Assembly: GCA_022616275.1 (NCBI GenBank)
Contig: JAKEFB010000036.1
Span: 1-64,000, forward strand
Source of the DNA: Chloroflexota bacterium
Lineage (GTDB): Bacteria > Chloroflexota > Anaerolineae > Promineifilales > Promineifilaceae
Direction: 5' to 3'
DNA: 64,000 bases
A program made the position numbers and the translations under genes. Below are positions 35,311-44,300 of this stretch, one piece after another (within the stretch, counting starts at the first letter, position 1; each line of letters starts with the position of its first letter). Below the pieces are notes generated by a model. That model had not been told where the DNA came from. It did no database searches and saw only the letters and a list, made by a program, of their open reading frames with translations.

Positions 35311-35868
35311 ATGGTTCATATAAGTGACGACACGCTGAACGAATACCTGGATGGGGTTCTGGACGAGGTGGCGTACCGGGCTGCCCAGGAGCACCTGGCC
35401 GGCTGCCCGGACTGCCGCCAGCGGCTGGAGGCTCTTGGCCAGCTCTTTACGGCACTGGCCGGCCTGCCAGAGGCGGCGCTGGCGGCCGACCTGTCGGGGC
35501 GGGTGGTGGCCCAACTGGCGGCCGCAGCCCGGCCGTGGCCAGTTCCGGCCTGGCTGCGGCTGGCGCTGGCCGTCCAGAGCGCGTCCGCCCTGGTCATGCT
35601 GGCCGTCTTGTGGCCAACGGCCTGGGCGCGGCTGGCCGAAGCCGGCCGGGCGCTGCCCGAGGTCCTGGCCTTGCTGCCGGCCTGGTCTCCAGCGGCCCTC
35701 CTGGAATCGGCCGGCGCGGAGATAGCCCGCCTGGACGCCTGGCTGCAAACCATCCGGCCGGAGACAACCCTACCCGCCACCCAACTACTACTCCTGGCCG
35801 GCCTGGCCCTCCTCGCCTGGCTGGCCGGCAATGGCCTGCTGCTCACCCAAAGAGGAAACAGACGATGA
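35311..35868 (+). CDS. Zinc-binding anti-sigma factor
   Basis: This is a 185-residue protein with an N-terminal ZAS-type motif, H28-x3-C32-x2-C35 ('EHLAGCPDCRQRL'). One or two membrane helices follow (about residues 85-110 and 148-170). Such proteins hold an ECF sigma factor at the membrane until a signal releases it. The cognate sigma factor is almost certainly the product of the gene just upstream. The extracytoplasmic part is short, so a proteolytic or redox signal is possible. Confidence 0.85.
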   Translation: MVHISDDTLNEYLDGVLDEVAYRAAQEHLAGCPDCRQRLEALGQLFTALAGLPEAALAADLSGRVVAQLAAAARPWPVPAWLRLALAVQSASALVMLAVLWPTAWARLAEAGRALPEVLALLPAWSPAALLESAGAEIARLDAWLQTIRPETTLPATQLLLLAGLALLAWLAGNGLLLTQRGNRR

Positions 35869-35879
35869 GGATTTTGGAT

Positions 35880-35945
35880 TTTAGATTGCTCATCACTCAT
35901 TGCTCATCGCTCACAGTTGGCCTTGCCAACTACGCTCATTGCTTT
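35880..35945. repeat. GCTCATTG word repeat with nested TTGGCCTTGCCAA hairpin
   Basis: Tandem words (CTCATCACTCATTGCTCAT) are interrupted at 35915-35931 by the perfect hairpin AGTTGGC, CTT, GCCAACT. After the hairpin the CTCATTGCT words resume. The same arrangement occurs at 59895-59965. Confidence 0.65.
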
Positions 35946-35957
35946 TCTGGAGGCTGA

Positions 35958-36479
35958 ATGGGTGAATTGATTGGTGCTCTTATTCTGGCGGTGGCCGGAG
36001 GGGGTACGGTGGCGGCCCTGCTGGCTACCCTATCCTTGTTGATGCCTGGCCTGGCCGGCCGGGCCGCCCACGCCCTGGACGCCTGGCCCGGCCGCTCCTT
36101 CCTGTTGGGCGCGGTCAATTTCCTTTTCTTCCTGGCCGTGGCCTTTATCCTGGCCCAAATTGGCGGCAACCTGCCCGGCGGGCTGGGCGGGCTGTTCAAC
36201 CTGGCGGCGCTAACGATTGCCCTGGGACTGCTGCTGCTGGCCATGATCGGCCTGACCGGGCTGGTGGCCCTGCTGGCCGAGCGGATGAGCGGCGGCGCGC
36301 CGCCCACCGCCGGCCGGACGCTGCGGGCCGGCATTTTGCTGGTCGCCGCCGCCTTGGCCCCCGTCGCCGGCTGGTTCGTTCTCGTCCCCCTGGCCATTCT
36401 GGCCGCTCTGGGCGCCGCCATCATCGCCCTGGCCCAATGGGGCCGTTCCTTCCTCTCCCGCACCAAAGAACCGGCGTGA
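35958..36479 (+). CDS. Hypothetical multi-pass membrane protein
   Basis: This 173-residue, very hydrophobic protein has four predicted membrane helices, rich in Leu, Ala and Gly, with short basic loops. No transporter or enzyme motif is visible. It follows the sigma/anti-sigma genes on the same strand and may be a target or a third member of that regulatory group, but the sequence does not show it. Confidence 0.65.
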   Translation: MGELIGALILAVAGGGTVAALLATLSLLMPGLAGRAAHALDAWPGRSFLLGAVNFLFFLAVAFILAQIGGNLPGGLGGLFNLAALTIALGLLLLAMIGLTGLVALLAERMSGGAPPTAGRTLRAGILLVAAALAPVAGWFVLVPLAILAALGAAIIALAQWGRSFLSRTKEPA

Positions 36480-36530
36480 AATATTTCGGCCGAAATCGAG
36501 GATGGGCAAGGTCTATATCCCGGCCACGGC

Positions 36531-36792
36531 TTAACCGGATTTTGTATACTTGTGAAGCTGCTCGATGGCTTGCTCTACGATGGTCTTGGTGACAAAAAGA
36601 GTACTCGTCTCGTGTAGAGAGGTGATGTGGTCCTCTGCCTCAACAAACGAAATGTGCCCTTCGCGGTAAGCTCTAACAACGATCCCCAGTGAGCCAACTG
36701 GCGTCAGTCTCAGGCGTTTGGCTGACTCTCGCGCAGAGGGCGTTAATCTCCGCTAAGTGGACAAGCGGGCCGGCGTCAGATACGGCGCTTAC
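36531..36792 (-). pseudogene. DUF3368 (VapC-like) toxin remnant
   Basis: On the minus strand the start region encodes 'AVSDAGPLVHLAEINAL', the conserved N-terminus of DUF3368 PIN-type toxins. The frame then runs into a stop. After a frame change the bases encode 'ESAKRLRLTPVGSLGIVV', 'RAYREGHISFVEAEDHIT' and the tail up to a TAA at 36531, which is the family's C-terminus. Roughly 90 middle residues, including acidic catalytic positions, are missing, and no ATG, GTG or TTG start remains. It overlaps the end of the antitoxin gene, as in intact modules. Confidence 0.7.
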
Positions 36793-37037
36793 CCCTCCAA
36801 TGCCCACGTAATGTCCTCCATCATCGCTTCGTGCTGGCGCTCCGCCAATTCAACCCAATCAATCCCTACCGCTTCTATAGCCTCCTCGCGGGAAATATCG
36901 TGGCGTAAGTAACGCCCCAAAATATGCTCTCGCCACAATTGCCGCAGACCGATTTGAAAGGCCATTGTCAGGACCTCGGCTTCTGATTTGTGAGTTTCGC
37001 GGGTAAGTGTTTCTAAATAGCCTAGTATACTTTCCAT
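36789..37037 (-). CDS. Antitoxin-like protein, partner of DUF3368 toxins
   Basis: This 82-residue protein has the C-terminal pattern 'LRHDISREEAIEAVGIDWVE' and 'EAMMEDITWALEG' typical of the small genes that precede DUF3368/VapC-like toxins. The N-terminus ('HKSEAEVLTMAFQIGLRQLW') is helical. The usual basic DNA-binding N-terminus is not obvious, so it may be shortened. The toxin gene that overlaps its end is destroyed, so this looks like an orphan antitoxin. Confidence 0.65.
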   Translation of the reverse strand: MESILGYLETLTRETHKSEAEVLTMAFQIGLRQLWREHILGRYLRHDISREEAIEAVGIDWVELAERQHEAMMEDITWALEG

Positions 37038-37172
37038 AACTTATCCTTAATGGGCAAACGGTGTTTGCCCTCACGCCCGCTCAAAAAGGAGGTCATAGTG
37101 ATTATCTGATCACCCTCTATTGTAAATCAAAAGGAGCATGGGCACGCATTAATAGTGCCGAGTTGTGCTTAT

Positions 37173-37201
37173 TTGACCCTAATCATCCCGTCGGTTATAA
37201 A
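37173..37201 (+). promoter_or_regulatory. Promoter of the ykkC/EamA transcript
   Basis: TTGACC (37173-37178) and TATAAA (37196-37201) are spaced by 17 bp. A start near 37209 places the riboswitch at the 5' end of the mRNA. Confidence 0.65.
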
Positions 37202-37235
37202 TGCCTTGGATAAAGTAAATGTTTGTGTCAACCGC

Positions 37236-37327
37236 GTGACTAGGGTTCCGCCGGCCGCCGGGCCTGGACCAAGCGTCACGTAAGCCGTAACGGCGAGCAC
37301 CTGAGAGGATAAAAGCCTGGAGGGGGT
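37236..37327 (+). ncRNA. ykkC-family riboswitch (probably guanidine-I)
   Basis: The sequence carries the ykkC consensus in order: CTAGGGTTCCG (37240-37250), GGCCTGGACC (37261-37270), an ACGGCGA segment (37290-37296), and 'GAGAGGATAAAAGCCTGGAG' in the 3' part (37303-37322). It lies between a good promoter and an EamA-type exporter gene, and export genes are common targets of the guanidine-responsive subtype. Subtype assignment (guanidine versus ppGpp or PRPP variants) is inferred from context. The G-rich 3' end is followed by a hairpin at 37322-37359 that may act as the expression platform. Confidence 0.75.
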
Positions 37328-37378
37328 AGGTTGGCGCCAGTTTTGGCGTTCCTATCCCTGGATCCTTGGAGGTGCTTT

Positions 37379-38314
37379 ATGTTTTTCAAGAGGCTATCGC
37401 CCCACGCCCGCGCCGTGCTGCAGGCGATGTTCGTCACCTTTCTCTGGGCCACGTCCTGGGTGCTGATTAAAATTGGCCTGGAGGATATCCCCGCCCTTTC
37501 CTTTGCCGGGCTGCGCTATGCCCTGGCCTTCCTGGTCTTGCTCCCCCTGGTCCTCCGGCCGGCCCACCTGGCGACCTTGCGTGGCCTCTCCTGGCGTGCC
37601 TGGCTGCGGTTGGCGGTGTTGGGACTGCTCTATTACGCCATTACTCAGGGCTCCCAGTTCGTGGGGCTGGCTTACCTGCCGGCCATCACCACCAGCCTGC
37701 TGCTCAGCTTTTCCGCCGTCCTGGTCGCCCTCCTGGGCATCGTCACCCTGGGCGAGCGGCCGGTGCCGCTACAATGGGCCGGCACGGGCCTGTACCTGGT
37801 TGGGGTGCTGATTTACTTCTACCCGGTCGTGCTGCCGGCCGGGCAGACGGTGGGCATCGTGGCCACATTGGTCGGCGTCGCCGCCAACGCGGTCTCGGCC
37901 GTGCTCGGCCGGTACGTCAACCGCAGCCTGACCCTGGCCCCGATGGTCATCACCGTCGTCAGCATGGGCATTGGGGCTATTGTTCTTCTGGTTAGCGGGG
38001 TCGCCGTCCAGGGCCTGCCGCGCCTCACCTGGAGCGGCCTGGCCATCGTCCTCTGGCTGGCCGTCGTCAACAGCGCCTACGCCTTCACCCTCTGGAACCA
38101 CACCCTGCGCACCCTCTCGGCCATGGAGTCGTCCATCATCAACAACACCATGATGATCCAGATCCCCATCCTGGCCTGGCTCTTCCTGGGCGAGGAGCCA
38201 ACCGAACGGCAAATTGTGGGCATGGTGGCGGCCGGGGTGGGCATCTTCGTCGTCCAGCTCCGCCGGCAGCAGAAAGCCTCAACGCCGCCTGTTGACGCAA
38301 AGGTTGAAGCTTAA
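37379..38314 (+). CDS. EamA-family drug/metabolite exporter
   Basis: This 311-residue protein has ten membrane helices arranged as two EamA repeats ('FVTFLWATSWVLIKIGLEDI' and 'LAVVNSAYAFTLWNHTLRTL', with 'ILAWLFLGEEPTERQIVGM' at the end). The ATG at 37379 follows GGAGGT by five bases. An upstream ykkC-type RNA would turn the gene on with its ligand, so guanidine or a related compound is a possible export substrate. No partner gene follows on the same strand. Confidence 0.88.
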   Translation: MFFKRLSPHARAVLQAMFVTFLWATSWVLIKIGLEDIPALSFAGLRYALAFLVLLPLVLRPAHLATLRGLSWRAWLRLAVLGLLYYAITQGSQFVGLAYLPAITTSLLLSFSAVLVALLGIVTLGERPVPLQWAGTGLYLVGVLIYFYPVVLPAGQTVGIVATLVGVAANAVSAVLGRYVNRSLTLAPMVITVVSMGIGAIVLLVSGVAVQGLPRLTWSGLAIVLWLAVVNSAYAFTLWNHTLRTLSAMESSIINNTMMIQIPILAWLFLGEEPTERQIVGMVAAGVGIFVVQLRRQQKASTPPVDAKVEA

Positions 38315-38381
38315 GCTACGAACGTCGCAAGAAAGAAAGCGCCTTGGCTCCTGTGTTATGGTTACAGAAGCCAGAGCAGAC

Positions 38382-41300
38382 TCAGTCTTCGCCCTCTTCG
38401 GGGGTTGCGGGTGCATCCGGTCCGGCTACCACGCGCACTAACGCCTCATAAATCACGTCGTGCAGCGGACCGACGCGTTCGCCATCGCTACTCTTTCTAA
38501 AATCGTAGACGATGCGCTCGGCGAGCGGGTCGTCCAGCAGTTGCACCAATTCATCGGCCACGCGCTTACGCCCCGCGCGCCCCAGCTCTTCGGAGCGGCT
38601 GAAGCCCAGTTCGCCCAGGAGCAACGCCGCATGATAAGCCACAGTGATACTGGGGTTGCTGATGGCGGCAGTGAGCCGCTCCAGGCTGCCGGGGCCAAAA
38701 ACCTTGAACTTGCTCACCGCCTTGCGTGTCTCGCGGTAGACATCACCCACATCCTGGCAGGCGGCGAAAAAGACATCGGCCACCTGGTCGGTCAGTTGCT
38801 GCAGGTTGCCCAGGGCGCGGATAGCAAAGCGGCGAGTGTTGTAACTGTCGAGGTCGGTGGCAGCACGGGCAAAGAGGGCTACTACATCCGCCGGGTCGCG
38901 TGTGCGGGTGAAGGCGTGGTAGGTCAGCCGCTCACTCAGCTCGGCCAGGACAGTGACGAGGGCGCGGCGGGCGGGCCAGCCACTATATGGGTCGGTGAAC
39001 TTGTCATCGTTATCATCATCTTGATTTTCCATTCCAACCATTGCTTTTTCTAGGTCGTCCAGCATCCCCGCAATGAGCCGGGTGCGCTCCTCTGACGGCC
39101 GGGCTTCCACCCAGCCCACAATCTGCTTGACCGCCCACAGATGAGGGCTGACCCCGGGCCCGTCCTCATCGCCCCAAGAGTCAAGATCCGTGACAGCATC
39201 CAGCATCGCCTGCAGTGGAGCAGAATCAGATAGCAAGTCACTCAGGCGAGCCGGGCGGTCGTCGTCGCCGTGGTAAAGGCGGGCCAGGGCGCAGGCAGCA
39301 GTGCGGCGCATGGCCGGTTCCGGTGTGGTGAGTAGGGCTTCCACTTGGGCAATTGCCGCCGGCAAATGTGGCAGCGTTTCCAGCCAGGAGCGGCGGAGCT
39401 GCCACTCCTGCCTGGTGTTCTGCAGCAGTTTGTCCCATTCCTGGTCACCGCGCAGCCGGGCAGCGATCTCTTCAGACAAGCCAAGGGTATCGGGATGGAC
39501 CAGCGCGTCCAGGATGGCATCGGCATCTGGTGTTTCCTCAAGGACCGGGAGATTGGGCAGTTGTTTGACGGCTTCGGTAATGTCAGCGCGTCCGAAAAGG
39601 CTGCGTTCTGCTCCCTGGGCCTCCAGCCAGCGGAACAACGCCTCTTTGGAGACATCCGCATCCCGGAAGCCGCGCACGACGTGTAACACGGGCCCCAGCG
39701 AGCGCAGAGCCAGGCAGCGCGTTTCCTCGTCGGAGTCGGATTGAGTGGCCCGCAGCAAGGCTTGGGCCACCGGCCATAAGGTATGGCCGGTGGCCCATTG
39801 CAGCGCGTAGGCGGCGCTACGACGGATGTCTGTATCAGGATCGTCCAGGACAGCGGTCAGGGCGGTATGGATAGTAGTATCGGCCCGCTGGTTGGCGTTG
39901 GACCGCATAATCTCGCCAAGCGTATCGGTGACGGCGCGGCGCGCGGCGAGGGGTCGGGTGATATCGGTCAGCGTGGTACATAAGATGGACAGCACGTCCG
40001 TTGAAACTTGATAGACCTCGTTCAAGTCTTGACGCGCCACATCGCGCGCTACCTCATCTTCCTGCTCCAGTGCCTCCAGCCAGCGCGCCACCCAGAAAGG
40101 CTGTGTGTGATTTATGAAACCCAGCGCACTGGCTGAGACTGTCCCCAAATGCCAGTCCTTATTAGCGTTGGCATCTCGCCTGAAGTCCAGCAGTGTCTGT
40201 ACTGCCTCCGTGCTGCCATCGGTGGAGAGTTGGCTGCACACGTCACACAATTCTTGTGTACCTTTCACCCGCACTAGGTCGTTTGGCGACTGTACCGTTT
40301 CCAGCAAAACCGTCACCAGCAACGCCGGCAAATCGGTGGCGAGCAGAGCCAGGGATGCGGCCAGGCGGACCTCGGCTTCGTCAGTAATGAGCAAGTGAGC
40401 CAACGCAGGCACAGGCGCATTCGGGACCAGGCCATGGGCAGCCAGGGTTTGGCGCAGCCACACGGCCAGAGGCAGGTCGTTCTCGGGCGTACTCAGGGCG
40501 CGCAGCCAGGGGTAAAGTCCAGCCGGGGGCTGCTTGACCTGCAATAACAGCCCCAAAACAGCCAGCCCTTCTTCGACCTCCGCCGGCTGATCCAGATAGC
40601 GCGCCGCCAGCGTCTCGGCCATCGCAGCTTGCAGCGCTTCGTGGTCGTAAAGCAGGGCTAACGCCATCAAACGGCGTTCTCGGACGGCGGACTTAAATGC
40701 TTGGGTGAGCGCCGTGACAACTAGAGATTGCTGGTCTTGTTGGTTTGCTAGCCTCGACAGTGTAGCGAACCAAACCTTGTCATCAGCACCTTCCAGGGTG
40801 GCTTGCAAGGTCATGGCGGAAACCGGCGTGATGGCTTCTTGGCGGATGGCAGCAGCAAGTATGGCTGTCTTGACGCGTAGCAGTGGCAGTGTGGCCGATT
40901 GCGCCAGGAGCGCGTCTATCTGTTGGCTAATTTCCTGCTGGACAACGGCGATGTGCTCTGTCTGCGGCGCGCCTTGGACTGTATCGCCTTCCAGTTCGGT
41001 CAAGCGGGCGGCGGCGTGCCGGAAGGTGGGGATCAGGAGGTGGCCGAACTCGGCTTTCGCCAGTAGCCAGCGGATGCAGTCCTCGCTCTCCGGGTAGGTA
41101 CGAAAACTCCCCCAAAACTCAGTGGGATGCTCCCGGTCAACGTATGGCTCTGCCGGCTGAGCCACCCACAGTTGCGTCAGGGCGTCGTCCCAGCCTTGCA
41201 GCCACAGTCCGCTGAGCAGCCGTACCAGGGGGGCATCACCGCACAACACGGCCCAACTCGCGCCGGTGGCTTTCAACTCATGTTGGACGGCTGTGACGAG

Positions 41301-44300
41301 CACAGCGTGCGGCAAAGCCAGCAGATCGTCCTGACTGGCCGGCAGCAATGCCGCCAGATGGCGCACCTCGGTGTCCTCGTCCACCAGCCAGACCAGGGAC
41401 TGGGCAAAGGTATCGCTTTCCTGCCAGGAAATCTTGCGCAGCAGTTCCAGACTGATGGTACGCAGGGCCACATCACGTCGGCCCTCGTCCAGCAACGCCA
41501 GGAGTGGCCGGTCGCCTTCGATTTCTGTGACCCCGTCTAGTTTCTCACGCACTGCCTCGGCCAGCGGGTGATCGGGGCGGCGCAGGACCGCCCAGCACCA
41601 GGCAAGCAGGTCGGAGGTGAGACCGGTGGCGAAGAGTATATCCAGGGCCGGTGTAGCCTGGTCGGCAGGCGCGTCCAGCAGGCCCAGCAGCAGCTCAACC
41701 TGGGCGTCAGTGAACTCGACGTGCTCGCGGACAGGCGGTTTTGTCAACGCCTGCAAGGCCAAGCGGCGGCGTTTGACATCTATACCTTCTATATCCGCAC
41801 AGACAATGGATACCATTTCTGCTTGGAGCCGGTATTCTTCACTATCAGAAGAAATTGATTGCCAGGGTTCAGTTATGGGAAACGAAAGAAATAGAACTGC
41901 ATCTTGATACTGCTGTATATCGGTAGTTGATCGAAGCATGTCCAGCAAGGTGTGGCCAATGGCGGCCTGAATCGTTTCCACGCTGGCGCGTAATGCTTCA
42001 TCATCCGGTAGAGGGTTCAAATTCGCCAGGCGTCCAGCAGCAGTCACAAATATTGGCACAAGCGTATGGCCAGCCGAGATATCCTTCAATAGATAAGAAC
42101 CGGCGCGCTGAAACACATTAGACCAATCGAGATCTGAAACAGCACGCTCCTGTTCGCGTACTACGTTCTGAAACCGGATAAGTGCTTCACCTATTAGTAG
42201 AGTGTCCACCTCTATTGGTTCACGAGATGACGTAAAGCCCGTCCTAAATGACAAGAAAAGACGGAGTGTGGCCGCCACATCCCTGGTTTCATCACTACCT
42301 TGAAACCATCCTGCAACCGCCCGTATTAATTGCTCGGTTGCCGCTTCTAGGTCGCTGTCCTTAGGCGAAGTTTGCCAAATCGTCCGTAACGATTCTGAAA
42401 TAGCTTCCCAAAACTCGGTCTCACGTCGGTAATTTGGAGTGTCGCTAAACCGTTGTGAGAATTGATTTGCTAAACCCACGGCCCGATAGATTGACAGGGA
42501 GTGTAGTTCACGGGTCGCGTTATCACAAGTCGCCTGAGGAATTCCAAGGCTTGACGGCAAATACGCACGCCAGTCATAGCACCACATCACACCCAACAGC
42601 CGGGCCAGGGCAGCATCCTCCCGCACCATGTCCCAATCGGCCGGCGTGGGACGCATCCCGTTACTGTTGGCCGGCAGGCGCGCCTGTACCGCGCGCAGCA
42701 GTTCTTGACCGCGGGGCAGCACGCCCAACTCGGGGCAGGCAGCCAAGGCGTGGGCAACGGCCGGCGTGCGCGCTTTGAGCCAGTCTACCACCTCTAAAGC
42801 GCAAGCGAGGGCGCTGCGGTTGGGGCAGCCCATCAATGTATTGGCCAGCGCGGCCTCCACTGCCACATCTCCTTGGTCGTTGCATAGCATCAGTAGGGCA
42901 TCTTTAACCTGGCTTTGCAGCAGCCGGTAGCGTCCAGCGCGGCGGCGGTCGCAGTAGAGCGCCAGCAGCCGTCCGCCAATCTCCTGGCGCAGCACAGAGG
43001 CTACGTTGACGCTGTCGCCAACGCAGGCAGCGGCGAAGAGCAGGTCGCGGTGCAGTACCGGCTCGTAAAGGCTGCCTGCATCCAAAATGGTCCGCAGCAG
43101 GTCGTCAGCGTCAGCGTAGAACTGTTTGCTCAACGAGCCGACCGCCAGCAAGATGGGTTCGCGCCAGCGGGGTAGATGCAGCCGCTTAAAGATTTCCGAG
43201 CGTGCCTGGGCTGAACTACTGACCAAGTGGCGGGCAGTGAAATATTCCTCAAAGGTCAAGTGCATAAAACCGTACAGCCCCTGGCCACGCTCCAAGAACA
43301 AGCCGCTGTTCTGGTGCACCGCCTCCAAGAATTGTTGCACCGCCTCGCGCGTCTCCAACAACGGCTGCTCCGGGTCTTTTTCGCCCCGCTCAATGGCCAG
43401 AATACGACCCAGGAAGCGTTCAGTCTCTCCTTTGCTGAGAAAGCCGCTGGAGTAGTTTTCGTGGATGTAGAACGCCAGCGGGCCCAGCAGACTCATCGCC
43501 TTCTCCTCGTCAATCGCCGCGCCTTTGGTGCCACGCTCCCGGTGCCAGTCGCGCAGCAGGGTGACGGTGGCCGTCTCGTAAAGTTCCACCCGGCGATGGG
43601 GCAGGTGGGACTCGCCGCGGTGGATGAGGGCCAGGATGCGCAGAAGCAGGGGGTTCCTGGCCATTTCGAGAACGCCGGGCAAGGTATCCACTGCTTGTAG
43701 GATGCCACCGATCTCACGGCGGGCGCGCTGTTCCACTTGGACTGGGTCGGGCGATTTCGTAAGGTGCCGTTCCACCGCGGGACACCATTTCTCTAAGAAC
43801 AGTTTGATGTCGTCCAGGCTCATCCGGCGGATAGTGTAATGCTCAAACTCGCCGGGCACACCGGCAAAGTGGTAGCCAGCGATGCGGCAGGTGACTACAA
43901 AATGGTTGCCTATGTGAGCGTAGCGCACCTCGTTCAGTAGATCCCAGGCCAGTTGTATAGCCCGATCATGTCGCCGCTGCCTGCGCCGTTGTTTGATTTG
44001 CTTCTCCCATTCCTGGCGCACATCTTCCGGTACGCTTTTGTCCCACGGGATGACCATACTCTCCGCCTCATCATTCCCACTGTTGGCTTCCGGCTTTGCC
44101 TCGACACGCGTCTGAATGAATGTCAGTGAGCGCGTCAGCCAGCCTGGCAAGCCCGTCTCACGAAAGACGTCGGCGAACCGGCCGATAGCAGCGGCAATGT
44201 TGTGCCGGTCAGTGTAGTCTCTAATCTCGTCAAGGCCATCCAGTAGCACCATACAGCGGCCTTCCTCCAATAGCCGTTGGAGGAGCGGCCCCAACTTGTC

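Noticed and set aside
38460-39053. Plus-strand frame within the NACHT gene
   Set aside because: It is antisense to continuous HEAT-repeat coding sequence and has no domain or ribosome binding site.
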